From NCBI GenBank assembly GCA_964036315.1, contig OZ038517.1, positions 56,377,156-56,441,155 on the forward strand: a stretch of 64,000 nucleotides of DNA, in the 5' to 3' direction. The notes beneath the pieces are model-generated. The model was not told the DNA's origin. It saw only the letters and a list, made by a program, of their open reading frames with translations, and ran no database searches. The DNA is from Acanthosepion esculentum. Its lineage: Eukaryota > Mollusca > Cephalopoda > Sepiida > Sepiidae. The translations under genes and the position numbers were made by a program. Positions 21,726 to 32,284 of this stretch are shown one piece after another (within the stretch, counting starts at the first letter, position 1; every line of letters starts with the position of its first letter).

Positions 21726-22085
21726 CCGCATATCGTTGAAGAGAAACATTACATTAAATCAGTTGTTAAGGTGTCAGATAAATCTGCAAGAGATACTGAG
21801 AACAGTTCAGTCCGAAATGTTAGCCTTATGATGGTCACTTTTTCAATTGAGCCAATAAGTTTTCATTAAAACCAGTTCATGAGAACTATTAATCAGAAAG
21901 GAACAAATGAATTTTTTATTCCATAGGCGTCACCCAGGAGATGTGAATTCTGATGAGGTTCATTGTAACATCAGTCAGTTAACGAATGGGTTTGAAGCCA
22001 ACTCGTAGAAGACACGAGCATAGGCAGGAGAAGAAAATCGAATTCCTTCTCAGAACAGCAGTCTACATTATGGAACATAACAAGA

Positions 22086-22125
22086 TACTCGAAGAAGGTC
22101 GGAAAGTAAACGGCTGAAATGTTGC
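22086..22125 (+). repeat. Diverged hammerhead-core-like repeat (family H1)
   Basis: CTCGAAGAAGGTCGG, a loop and CGGCTGAAATGTTG align with the H1 core, but both invariant parts are altered (TCGAAGA; GAAAT). It is a decayed copy. Confidence 0.45.
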
Positions 22126-22233
22126 CATTAAATAAAAACAATAACGGTAAGGAAATTAGGCTGAACGAACCTATATACTAAACACCGATACGAATTGTTT
22201 CATTTTTTTTAAGCTGGAAAGTTTCCGGGTAAA

Positions 22234-22440
22234 ATTTGACTGCTTGTCGTCATCGAAGTGAGGTCTAAAAAAATCAGATACTTGTAAATTTTAGAGATTC
22301 ATTTGCAAAATATTCATGCAATGAAATCTTATGTTGTAGTTGGAATTCTTCGAAATATATCAGGTATAGAAATGCACCTCTGAAATTTACAAGTATCTGA
22401 TTTTTTTTAACTTGACTTTGATGATGGCAAGCAGTCAAAT
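22234..22440. mobile_element. 207-bp MITE with about 58-bp inverted ends
   Basis: The left end ATTTGACTGCTTGTCGTCAT continues through CAGATACTTGTAAATTTTA. The right end read on the minus strand is ATTTGACTGCTTGCCATCAT and so on to CAGATACTTGTAAATTT. The arms align along about 58 bp with few differences and a short indel near the (A)n. The centre is about 85 bp and non-coding. Superfamily unknown. Confidence 0.8.
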
Positions 22441-22451
22441 ATTAACCTAGA

Positions 22452-22590
22452 TATAATGTTAAAATAAAATGCAAATATAATTAAATATAGGAAGATAAAA
22501 ATGGATTAACGAAAGCTTAGGAGAGAAAAATAAATCACTTCTAGTTAAAACAATTGTTAATACTTATAATTAAAAATATAATTTATGATT
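22452..22590. repeat. Large inverted repeat, left arm part 1
   Basis: TGTTAAAATAAAATGCAAAT, ATTAAATATAGGAAGATAAA and GAGAGAAAAATAAATCA match the inverse of 24900-25030. The arm is interrupted after ATAATTTATGATTATA by a zinc-finger LINE and resumes at about 23465. Confidence 0.75.
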
Positions 22591-23145
22591 ATATTGTCGT
22601 CGGCCCCCGCTCGTATCCGAGCATTGCGTTCGTCATCCTCTCTCCTTATTTCCCTTTCTCTCCCCTGATGACGGTGGTGATGGCGGAGATGAGAAGGACC
22701 AGCTTACTCCTGAAGAGTCGTGAGCAGGAGTCACAGAGGAGCGTGGGTGGTGGACGCGGCTGGGCGAGTCTGGTCCTCCGGACGGCACGTCTCACATCCT
22801 CATGGTTGGACTCGAAAGTCTTGATCGTCCATCGTTCGGATGGTTCCATGTCAGGAAGGCCGATTTGTAGCAACAGTTTCCCAGGTCACAGCGTCGATGT
22901 TGGCCTGTGTCAGGGATGTTTTCAACCGATCCTTGAAGTGTATTTTGGACCTCCCCGTTGCCTCTTGCGAGTTCTTCAAACAGTCGACTGGGTCGCATTC
23001 TGGAAACGTGACCCGCCTAGCGAAGGCGATGTTGAAAGATGGTAGCCTCGTTACTGGGGAGAGATGTCCTAGAGAGGACCTCGTCGTTGATATGCGTTCT
23101 GAACTCAAGGAAAGATGTCGCGTTTTGACGAAGCTCTAAAAAATT
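22590..23145 (-). pseudogene. Zinc-finger LINE, C-terminal fragment copy 2
   Basis: The minus strand reads FKDRLKTSLTQANIDAVTWE and TVATNRPSW, then in other frames VRRAVRRTRLAQPRP and CDSCSRLFRSKLV followed by an HLRHHHRH-type end. This corresponds to RYRDKLK...W...R...C2H2 finger of the copies at 2543 and 57600. It is much richer in GC than its flanks, which supports insertion of foreign sequence into the AT-rich arm. The frameshifts make it inactive. Confidence 0.7.
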
Positions 23146-23464
23146 AACAAATTTTAAGTTTTACTGAAAAATGTAAACACTGCTAAAAGTAATATAATAA
23201 TTTAACATAATTTGCAATTATTATTTATTTAATTTATTACATATATTATTATTTGAAGTTGTATATGTATTGTTTATTATTATTTCTTTAACTTTTCCCA
23301 CAGTTGCCGGGTTTTCCTGTGTTAGTGTCTATTTGTATAAAATAACTTAATACGACTTAATTTGTATAAAATAACTTAATACGACTAACTTAACGATCGT
23401 TTGCCTTTTAACTTTACTGCTTTGCTTAGCTAAAGTTATATTTATCAACTTCGCATTTTCTGTT
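23146..23464. other. AT-rich insert remainder with 27-bp direct duplication
   Basis: Holds two tandem copies of TTTGTATAAAATAACTTAAT at about 23333 and 23360. It separates the LINE from the resumed inverted-repeat arm, so it may belong to the inserted DNA or to the arm itself. Confidence 0.4.
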
Positions 23465-23640
23465 ATATATTATTTAGGTTTTAAGGAAAGTATAAAATAT
23501 AATTTTTATGCCTAAGATGTTTAGCCAGTATCAATATTAACATTATTTTCTTTAATTATTATCTCAAGTAGAAACGGTAATATGTTATAAAAATCTTTTT
23601 GATTAATGGAATTGAATTTTGATATAGCTAATTTAATAAT
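23465..23640. repeat. Large inverted repeat, left arm part 2
   Basis: TATATTATTTAGGTTTTAAG, GAAAGTATAAAATATAATTT and CTAAGATGTTTA match the inverse of 24838-24900, and GATTAATGGAATTGAATTTT matches the inverse of about 24755-24785. The order continues that of part 1. Confidence 0.7.
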
Positions 23641-24655
23641 CGTTCTTGATCATGTATAAGTGTATAAATGCATTGATTGCAATCAGTGAAGTAAACATAT
23701 TTTACTGTCAATTACCAACCGAATGAAAAATTTTACTTTGATGATTGAGAAAAAATGTATATAATGAATTATTTTCATATTAGAAACAATGCTGTTTTTC
23801 AGTCAACGAACTTGCTACGAATAGGATATTCAACAAAAGACTAATCCTCTTGTCTAATCTCCACCTCACTATTTCTAAATTTACGAAATACATAAGATAT
23901 TCTAAATTCGAGCATTAAAACAATTGTAACTAATATTTCTATCATCTTTGTGTTCCTTTTAATTGCAACGTACGCTTTGGCAACGAACGCTTCATGTAAG
24001 AAATTCAAAATACACGATCAGTCAGCCAAAACATGCCTGTACTTAAGATAACTGATTGCAGTCAATGTATTTATACATTTATACGACAAGTAGACAAATC
24101 TGTAAAACACATTGCACGTTACAGAAAGAGACGAAACATGAATATCCTCGAAAGAAATATCGTCTGGCAAATACGTTTTGATTTTTTTTTAATATTCCAC
24201 AAAGATAGTCTCCACGTTAGACAAATCCAGTGCACACTTCTATCTTCCGTCAGATTTTCATTGTTCTATCACTCCAACTGTAAAAAGCAGTTGCAGACTG
24301 TAGAGGTCCTTTACATTAAAAAAAAAAATAATATTATTTATAAAATGTTTTTCAATCTCGGCGCTTGCATATTAAAACACCTTTAAACTACAAAAATCAT
24401 TTTCACCATCTGAAGCTGAAATCTATTTGTCATAGCCTGTGAATCCATTTTGCTTTCAAACAAATTATCTCGCTATTTTCCCACTTTGCAACTTCTTTCC
24501 ATCAAAACAACAAACGATTGTTGTAAATAATCGGAGCATAACAATTTAGCAAGTTCCTTTCAAATCTGCCACCCGACATTAAACGATATTCGACTCCAGA
24601 AAAAACTCTCAGCAAAAATCTTAATGGGCATTCTTCCCTCTCAGTCCCTCTCTCT

Positions 24656-24656
<1 letters not shown>
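23641..24656. other. Centre of the inverted repeat; unassigned
   Basis: About 1 kb between the arms. The 117-codon frame at 24033-24386 is Lys/Ile/Phe-rich and has no family resemblance that I recognise; AT-rich sequence alone could give it. Confidence 0.35.
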
Positions 24657-24720
<64 letters not shown>

Positions 24721-24735
24721 TGTGTGTGTGTGTGT
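24657..24735. repeat. (TA)n(TG)n microsatellite
   Basis: (TA)n to about 24718 then (GT)n to 24735, at the inner edge of the right arm. Confidence 0.95.
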
Positions 24736-24744
24736 AATCTAGAG

Positions 24745-25035
24745 TGATTATTGTCTTATTAAAATTCGATTCTATTAACCAAAAAAGTTGTTTTCTGGTT
24801 AAGATAATTAAAAAAATATTAACATCGATACAAGTTAAACATCTTAGATTTAAAATTGCATTTTATACTTTCCTTAACACCTAAATAATATATAATGATA
24901 AATTATATTTTTTAATTTTAAGTATTCGCAATTATTTTAATTGTACCTGATTTATTTCTCTCACCTAAACTTCTGTTCGTTCATTTTCCTATATTTAATA
25001 ATCATATTTACATTTCATTTTAACATTTCCTATAT
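24745..25035. repeat. Large inverted repeat, right arm
   Basis: Uninterrupted counterpart of 22452-22590 plus 23465-23640 in inverse orientation. Key blocks: TAAAATTCGATTCTATTAAC, ATCTTAGATTTAAAATTGCA, TACTTTCCTTAACACCTAAA, CCTATATTTAATAATCATAT and TTCATTTTAACATTTCCTAT. Confidence 0.75.
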
Positions 25036-25039
25036 GCAA

Positions 25040-27205
25040 GTCATTCATTTCTGTACGGATATATTTCTATTCATTATTATCAAGGCTGTTTTGCCTTAAG
25101 AGCACACACACTGTAAATCAGTGTGATATCTTATCTTCAGCAACCATGAAAATAATTTATCAGTCTTTCTGTAACTTGCGAAAATGTTTTGGAAGATCTG
25201 CAGTTCTTCAAGTCTTTTACGGCGAATGATGGAATTTTATTAGCAATCTGTTTAATATCGTTGTTCATTGTATATACTATGGTTGTTCGTATTTCACCTC
25301 CCTAAAGTTCACTGCATTGTTCTTCTCGAAATGAAACACCATTTCTTTATGAGATTGGACGTCTAATTGCAGCATCTTATCCACATAAGCTCCATCGGAT
25401 GAAATCTTTTTTATTTACTACTAAAATATTTCAAATTAGCGGCAGTGTTTATTTTCGGTAAGACCGGGACTGATTTTGCTAAAAAATTCGGTGATTTAAA
25501 TCCTTCAAAAATTTTGCTTTTAACTAATATACTCACTAAAAATTATCTAGATGAATTTCTCAAGCTTTTATAAAATTAAGAGTGATAAATACATGAAAAA
25601 TAAAAAAAGATTTTTAAAAGATTTTGTAATAAAATATTTTTTAAATAATTTCATTCTTTTGTCTTGAAAATGTCATTAAAATCAGACCATTTGATTTTTG
25701 TAAGAATTTCCAAATTAATGTGTCAGTCACTGCAAAGAAGAGTTGAAAATTTGCTATACTAAAAGTTAGTACAACCACTGACGCAAGAAAAACAAGATTT
25801 GAATTTTGAATGTTCTAAAAAAATAATTAAATAATCGAAAATACTTTAATCCTTCCTCTTAATAACAACATAACGATTTTGAAGATAAAACTGATTTCAT
25901 TACATTTGGAGCAGGTTTTCATCGCGGTATGCTCATCTTTTAGCGATCTCGTGGGGGTACCCGCTTAAAATATATTTATATCAGACTAACTTTTAAATAT
26001 TTTTGATATGCCAAAAAATATTTTTAACGTATTTAAAATATTGTTTGTTTAAAGAAAGCTAAAATATAAATAAGCACGCACACAATCACAGAGAGGTGGA
26101 AAGAAACTTAAATAATTATTATGCGCCCGACGGACGACGCACTACGCAAGCACGATTCACAGACTTTTAGTATTAGATAGATAGATAGATAGATAGTAGA
26201 ATTTCGATATTGGTGTTCGGAAAGTAATTACGTATTTCACCATTATGAATTAACTATGATTCAACCAACCAAGGCAGAGTTATGCTTGAATGGGAGGAAA
26301 TTACGTATATAATTAGTTTATCATCTTGCCTATTGTTTATAGTGCATTAAAGGCTTTAATTAAGAAAACGTACAAAGGAATTTGGATTCGTTATGAAGTT
26401 CGAATTGAAAACCGAACACACCCTTCCACCACCAGCAAGCAGACTTTAAAACAGGAATGCTAACCTTTCACCTTTGCATCGCATTGTTACAGATAATGAA
26501 AATTGGGTTTAGCATAACAAATACGAAAAAGGGAGTGCTTCTCATGAAATGAGAATCCAGTGCCAACTCCAACAGATGTCGTGTTTCATGCAATATGTTC
26601 CATTGATTATGTTGCGGGAATGCTAGTTGTGTTTAGGTAGAGAAACACGTGTCTCCTGGTTTATTTTCCCACAACAATTAATGTGGACTCGAATGTGAGT
26701 CCGGGTAATAAATGAATAAAATAACAACAAAACTGTACACAAACAAACGACAATCTATATATTCTACAAAAAGTAGACACAGACAATAAAGAAGAAAACA
26801 TTTAAACTAGTGAATGCGTTTGTGTGTATGAAGTTTGTTTAGACGTCCGAGGGAAAAGGAATTGAAAGTGAAGTAAACGAGCGTTATAGGCTTAAGGAGC
26901 GTCCCCTGGTGACGGTTAAGGAGTGTCCCCTGGTGACGGTTTTTTAGTAAAGTTAAGTTGGGTAACACCACAATTACGAGTTACTTAAGAAATTGGAAGA
27001 ACTATCACTTCCATCATTAATTGTAAGTATTCACTATTTTATTTTATTTTTTTGATATAAGTGCTTTATTTCTCTCAACATAACTTTTTCATTTTATTTT
27101 CGTATATCAAATCACTATCTTTCAGGATGCTCATGTTAAATAGTAAGGACTTAGCAAAATATCAATACCTATATAATTTTGGGCGGCAAGAGCAATGCCC
27201 ATATC
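25040..27205. other. Unassigned AT-rich sequence
   Basis: Includes a (GATA)n microsatellite at 26174-26197 and a perfect 23-24 bp duplication of GGAGYGTCCCCTGGTGACGG (about 26896 and 26921). No gene was recognised. Confidence 0.45.
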
Positions 27206-27208
27206 GAT

Positions 27209-27268
27209 TATCTACTAATAACGTTTGAAGTAGTACATATGTATTACTTCAAGCGTTATTAGTAGATA
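27209..27268. repeat. 60-bp near-perfect palindrome
   Basis: TATCTACTAATAACGTTTGA continues to TAGTACAT and is mirrored at once by ATGTATTA to TTATTAGTAGATA, with two mismatches and no spacer. It is the point where two copies of the foldback end meet head to head. Confidence 0.9.
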
Positions 27269-27581
27269 CTCGTATTTTAAATAGATGTCTCATTTTTATT
27301 ATATCTATCGGCCTGCGCACTCGAAAAATCTCAAAGAAAAGGTGCTCTCCGACAGGAATTGAACCTTCGTCCACCTTCGTAGGAGACACCACCAGTTGAT
27401 CCAATGTGCTTTACCGCTCATCTATGATGGTTTCTCCTAAAAACATGGATGCAAGTTCGGTCCCTGTCAGAGAGTACATGCTCTATTAGATTTCTAGAGT
27501 GTTCAGGCCGATAGACGTAATACACACTGTTTAAAATAAAAATAAATAGGAGTAACCATTATAATAACGTTTGAAGTAATA
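27243..27581. mobile_element. Foldback element with internal tRNA-like promoter
   Basis: Both ends carry TTACTTCAARCGTTATTA in inverse orientation, and the arms stay alignable inward for about 130 bp (TCTATCGGCCTG, AAATCT, TCTCYGACAGG). On the minus strand of the left arm is GGTTCAATTCC (27356-27366), a perfect box B, and TGAGCGGTAAAGC (27408-27420), a plausible box A. The right arm repeats the box B region in inverse, less well kept. A partial relative lies at 48951-49120. Confidence 0.7.
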
Positions 27582-27689
27582 AATATATCGGATTAAAAAT
27601 AAACGATTTATTCTTTAAAATTATTATGTGTGTGTGAACCTACAGACTACCCTGTGGACTGTAGGGTTACAAAATCATTATGCTAAATG

Positions 27690-27900
27690 TTGGTGCTATG
27701 GTTTCTGCAGCAGGTAGGATCTTACCGGGTGATTAGCCCCACACCCAACTGGTTTTGAATTCAGAGTTTTCTTCTAGATTGGTTGCCAACCATAGCTAAA
27801 GCGCCTATTCTGTCCTTATATTAACCGCTAGCTCTGGGAAGAAGAGATAGGTTCGTACCTTTCATAAGGCTATTTGTGCACAAGCGAACATTAAAATTTG
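27690..27900 (-). mobile_element. SINE family T body fragment
   Basis: Minus-strand reading has GGTACGAACCTATCTCTTC, TATAAGGACAGAATAGGCGC, GGTTGGCAACCAATCTAGAA and AACTCTGAATTCAAAACCAG, the family T order. The head is missing or unrecognisable. Confidence 0.55.
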
Positions 27901-27999
27901 AAATCAGTCATATTTCAATTTTTTATAACTTTTTTTCAGTAAAAGAAATATTTTCAAAATTGGTGTCAAATTGTGTACAATTTTTATATTCTTTGATGT
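27901..27999. repeat. 100-bp direct repeat, copy 1
   Basis: Matches 28302-28400 with about five differences: CAGTCATATTTCAATTYTTT, TAACTTTTTTTCAG and TGTCAAATTGTGTACAATTT are shared. The offset is 401 bp. Confidence 0.9.
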
Positions 28000-28301
28000 C
28001 TACAAGGATTTTTCATTTGGTCCGATAGTGAAACGTACACCTTTCACCATGCTGGCGGTGTGTCGTCTGACAATTTACGCCGTCCGACAACCAGTTCGCA
28101 CAATAAGGCTGCATTTCTACTTTTTCCTTTCTATCTATTCCTCATAATATAGATGTCAAATTGTCGAAAATTTCTTGCCTTATCCATAATTCCAAAAGTT
28201 TTTTCTGCACCTGTACTTGAGACGAGGCGGTATTCGTCGATATGGGGACTTGTGTTAGTTGATTTGTGGAAATTTTCATGAGGCCCTAAACTGGGGGATC
28301 A

Positions 28302-28400
28302 GTCATATTTCAATTCTTTATAACTTTTTTTCAGGAAAAGAAATATTTTCAAAATTGCTGTCAAATTGTGTACAATTTATTTATTCTTTCATGGAGAAAA
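28302..28400. repeat. 100-bp direct repeat, copy 2
   Basis: Second copy of the unit at 27901. The intervening 300 bp show no similar duplication, so this is a duplicated segment or two tails of one repeat family, not a simple tandem array. Confidence 0.9.
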
Positions 28401-28677
28401 AATACTTTTGAATGCAGATGATTTTACTTCGCACCAGTGTTTGATTTTTTCCTGACTTACTTTGTTTTTATCCCGTGTGATTTGGACCTTTTTTCTGTCT
28501 GACAGACATGAGGTTTATATAATGTGGGAATTTTGCGATAGATTATTAAGATACAAATAGAATAAATGAATATGAAGTCCGTCTGAAATTATGCAAATTA
28601 CATAAACCTCAATAACTGGATTTGCCTTGAAAAATTTGTCAAATTTTAAACTATTAATTTAGATGTCAAAAGCTTGA

Positions 28678-28760
28678 GTTAAATATTTAGGTAGTTTCAA
28701 CATGTTTTATTAAAGTTAGTTGATTTATTATAAAAGCTGAAGTCTCTAGATTGCAGTCTA
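28678..28760. mobile_element. Tc1-like terminal sequence, left orientation
   Basis: GTTAAATATTTAGGTAGTTT, CAACATGTTTTATTAAAGTT and TTTATTATAAAAGCTGAAG mirror the right end at 33070-33135. It may be the other end of that transposon, pushed about 4 kb apart by later insertions, or a separate solo end. Confidence 0.6.
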
Positions 28761-28934
28761 AACACAGATTAAATTAATATTAGTTTAAAACCTCTGGAAA
28801 GTAATAAAAACAATTTTTCCATAATATGTTGAAACATGCGTAATGAAAAGGAACCTTACTGTAACCCCCCCCCCAAAAAAAAAACAATGAGGATAATCTC
28901 TCACTTAATAACTTTTTGTTTTTCGGGGTCTGAT

Positions 28935-29130
28935 CGGCGGTGATAGAATGTAACTAGTTTATGTATTCAAATTTAAAGTCAATCGACATCTCCAGATGCC
29001 TTGATCTATTCCCTGTCCTTCCCTTCATCCTTTTCACTATCACGCCTCTTTACCCTTGCTCCCACTCACTGTAACCCATTGTATGCTAGTGGCATACTGC
29101 CTTGCTTGGGGTGAAATGCTTACAAAACAC
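28935..29130 (+). mobile_element. LINE family J 3' end fragment
   Basis: AAATTTAAAGTCAATCGACA near 28973 matches the FKCNVNR codons in decayed form, and CTCACTGTAACCCATTGTAT, TAGTGGCATACTGCC and TTGCTTGGGGTGAAATG form the terminus. Confidence 0.7.
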
Positions 29131-29189
29131 GTTGTCGAAGGCCGTCGAGATATATAATGCTATGGTCCTTGCGGTAGTGTGTCGTCAAT

Positions 29190-30330
29190 TGCCTCACTAA
29201 TTCTGTGTGCAATGTAACGCTTGCCACTTCCACATATTTGGGGAAGATTTCTCCTTCAAGGAACGATTAAATAACTTTACTAGAATCGGGGATAATTCTG
29301 GCTTGATATTCTTAAGGACGACCACTGGAATGGTGTCTGAGTTAGTGCCTTTTTTGGTGTCGAAGCTTTTGATAAGTCTAGAGACTTCTCTTACTGAAAT
29401 GAGTATACTACTGAGATTGTGTTCAGTGAGACGTGAGAAGTCAGGGAGGGGATGGCTTTTGTCACCTAATGTTGAGTTTGATGCAAAGATCGAGCTTCGC
29501 CTTGTCTGCCGAGGAGGCTATGACTTCGAGGCCATTTATAATAGTGGACACAGCCGATTTGCCTCTGTTCATAATTTGGTTGTTGATCTACCAGAATTCG
29601 CGAGATCCAAGTTGGCCTGGATAGATCGCGCGTAACTGCCCTTTGCGGTTCTGAAAGAAGTAAGGAGTTTCGCCTGCAGTCCCTTCGCATCCGGGACTCG
29701 GGTAAGTTCTTCAATGATCTGGGTTAGTTCATATTCGGTGGAGAAGTCTCTGCAATATCTGCCTTCCTCGTCTGTTTTGTTAAAGTGGACTAAGTAATCT
29801 TTGTGGTGAACACTGAAATTACCACATATGTGAAATTTGGCCGAGGGACATTCGGTGAAGGTATTGTCAATCCTCCTCTAATAGTCGAGTTAAGATTACC
29901 GACCCTTTATCCTGAGGATGATAGAGGGCAAAGGCGAATGTGGCACTATGGGTGCGTACTACGCGGAAACACATATACGGAAGATCAGGGTCTTCGATTT
30001 TTGTGTCCCTACCACAGGGAAATCCCTCATTGATGCCCGTGACCGTGGCGATTTAGGTGGTCATATTTTGGTGATTCCTGCAATAGGATTGAGGTACCCC
30101 TGTTTCAGACAGTAACAGGAGGCCAGGTTTAGACGGAAGAAGATGGAGTTCTACTTCTGGAAAGTTGGAACATAGACCTCTCACATTGGTGTAAGAGAGG
30201 GTATAGTGGGGTCTGATTTCTTCTTTCTCTTTTTAGGTTGGATTTGCTAGTTTTGTTCGTTTTCAGTCTGATTGCTTTCATGTTTGTTTTGGTTGATTTG
30301 GTGGACGACTAGTAGGCGGTGAAACAGACA
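29190..30330 (-). pseudogene. Jockey-like LINE, endonuclease and RT N-terminal part
   Basis: Minus-strand reading from about 30230: TNVRGLCSNFPEVELHLL and LLLLSETGV mark the start of an apurinic-type endonuclease. Then IEDPDLPYMCFRV, then HHKDYLVHFNKTDEEGRYC, then YELTQIIEELTRVPDAKG (the endonuclease centre), then a jump to LLTSFRTAKGSYARSIQANL, then KAKLDLCIKLN and VREVSRLIKSFDTKKG with VVLKNIKPELSPILVKLFN, the entry to the reverse transcriptase. It ends at MWKWQAL near 29220. About 100 codons of endonuclease C-terminus and linker are missing between RVPDAKG and the next block. It could be the upstream part of family J. Frameshifts throughout. Confidence 0.85.
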
Positions 30331-30339
30331 CCAGTTGGA

Positions 30340-31075
30340 GATGCACACATAAATAACTTGGGTTGACTCGCCTGGAAACACTACCGTAACAGTACCCATC
30401 ATCATGACATCGAGAGGTCTGGCCCAGAAAATAATTCACAAAATGTCAGTACACTTGCTGATAGGATAGACTCTTTCGTAGTTACACGAAGTTTCGGATC
30501 CAAAAAACGTTTACACCCAGCACCTTAATGAGGAGGCAAATAACCCAGGAAAGATTCAGGTGCGACACTCCGAGAGTATGTGTCACGTCCGCCTAAAGAT
30601 CAGGGCAACATGGTACCGACAAGAAAACTCGGGTACTAAGAAAAGCTCGCTCATATACATGGGGACTAAAAGACCCATTGAGTGAAGCGGGTGACGAAGG
30701 TTGCTCGTGGGTGTATGTGCATCCCTACCTCCAGTTGAGCTAGTATCAGGGGCATAGTCGTTAGGATGAGGGTATAGGGAGAGGAGTTATTATATTTGAG
30801 AGAGAGAAAGTTTAAAATTAAAATGTAATTAAACCTGTCACAGACATAGTGCGAGAATTGACAGTTGTTCGGGAAATTCATTCGAATTGGCTGGCCAAGG
30901 GCGCAGGGGGAGAAGTTAAGGATGGACGTGATAATTATAAAGTCCCAAGATTCCCTCTTTGAGTGCGTACAATATTTGCTCAGCAGCCAGAAAAGCTTTC
31001 ATTAAATATAATGTGATCCACAATTATCATTAAATTAATGTTTGATGTGCAAATAAACAGTACGAACGTCCGTAA
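30340..31075. other. Unassigned; possibly LINE 5' region then AT-rich
   Basis: 30330-30660 may be 5' sequence of the LINE just described (same strand, similar composition), but I recognise no ORF1. The rest is unassigned. GTACAATATTTGCTCAGCAG (30967) recurs at 32176. Confidence 0.35.
30960..31040. repeat. Direct repeat, copy 1
   Basis: GTACAATATTTGCTCAGCAG and TTCATTAAATATAATGTGAT are shared with 32170-32250, which has an extra 10-nt segment (TTTACCACGC). The two copies flank about 1.1 kb that holds the hairpin and TA arrays. Confidence 0.75.
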
Positions 31076-31077
31076 AA

Positions 31078-31108
<31 letters not shown>
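31078..31108. repeat. (TA)n microsatellite
   Basis: Simple TA run. Confidence 0.95.
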
Positions 31109-31111
<3 letters not shown>

Positions 31112-31323
31112 TAACTATACTCGTGTCGAAAAACCTTCGAACTCTTGATTTAACAACAGCCAAATCAATCACGAAGGAAAAAAAGGTTTTAAAAAAAGAA
31201 AGAGCCAGGAACATGAAAGTCTGTCGAAAATAATCGCACAGATACAGGTTCAAGGCCCAAAGAAAAAAACCCGATACGAGTAAACAACTAACTAAAGAGC
31301 TCAATACAAGCGTAGAGCAAACC

Positions 31324-31574
31324 TAGTCAAACCTAATGAGCCAGACACACCTACCAAGGTTTCACTTAGGCAGATCGTCAGGGTCGGCTGGCTAAAGAGG
31401 CAACAGAAACTGGCATATATATGGAGACGACCACCAAGACAACACCACGTGACCAAGGAAGAGAAAAAAAAAATATATATATATATATGCCAGTTTCTGT
31501 TGCCTCTTTAGCCAGCCGACCCTGACGATCTGTCTAAGTGAAACCTTGGTAGGTGTGTCTGGCTCATTAGGTTT

Positions 31575-31579
<5 letters not shown>
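31324..31579. repeat. Hairpin with 99-bp arms and hammerhead-core-like motif
   Basis: The arms 31324-31422 and 31481-31579 are inverse complements with essentially one difference (TTAGGCAG against TTAGACAG), around a spacer of about 58 bp. On the plus strand the right arm holds CTGACGA (31522-31528), 11 nt, and GAAAC (31540-31544); the left arm has the same on the minus strand (31381 down to 31359). The flanks are TA-rich. Because the arms are nearly identical, the inversion is young or maintained. Confidence 0.85.
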
Positions 31580-31656
<77 letters not shown>

Positions 31657-31740
31657 ATCATGTTGCCATAGTTATTTATTTTTATTTAAATTTCTGTTAT
31701 TTTTATTTAAATTTCTCTCTTAAACCTTGCTTTGAGGCCT

Positions 31741-31826
<86 letters not shown>
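31580..31826. repeat. Two (TA)n arrays around a 21-bp duplication
   Basis: (TA)n at 31580-31653 and 31742-31825. Between them TGTTATTTTTATTTAAATTT occurs as a near-tandem pair at about 31672 and 31694. Confidence 0.9.
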
Positions 31827-31827
<1 letters not shown>

Positions 31828-31829
31828 CA

Positions 31830-32280
31830 TAAACAGAAAAGTAGCACAGAGATTTCAGAAAAAATAACAGAAACTTGAAGAAAAATAAATAAATAAAAAT
31901 GGCAACATGATAGAGTTAAAATATTAATAAAGTTAAACAGAAAAAGATTTTCGAAAACCTGCATTAAGACAGGAGAAGCATTTCTTGATGGAATCTTCAC
32001 CAAAAGTCTATCAGAATATGAATGGCGCTTTCGTGAGAAGGGAATAATATCTCTGGTCAAAACAACGAACAATCCTGCTAGTATAGGCGTGGTATAGGAA
32101 TCCTTTTTTGACCATCTTACATTTCCTTTTAGTGAATTTGCCTTTAAATATGCTTACATATCATCTTTGAGATCGTACAATATTTGCTCATCAGCCAGTT
32201 TACCACGCCAGAAAAACTTTTCATTAAATATAATGTGATTGACAATAATAAGAAAAATAAGAGCTTTGCTAAAATCATCG
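31830..32280. other. Unassigned sequence with the second direct-repeat copy
   Basis: 32170-32250 is the partner of 30960-31040. Minus-strand Phe/Leu/Ile-rich frames have no recognisable domain. Confidence 0.35.
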
Positions 32281-32284
32281 AACG

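Noticed and set aside
22554..23045. 163-codon plus-strand frame
   Set aside because: It lies antisense to the zinc-finger LINE C-terminus, which explains the openness and GC content.
24033..24386. 117-codon frame as a gene
   Set aside because: AT-rich codon bias, no recognisable domain, and it sits in the centre of an inverted repeat.
29207..29635. 142-codon plus-strand frame
   Set aside because: Antisense to a LINE RT whose motifs are recognisable on the minus strand.
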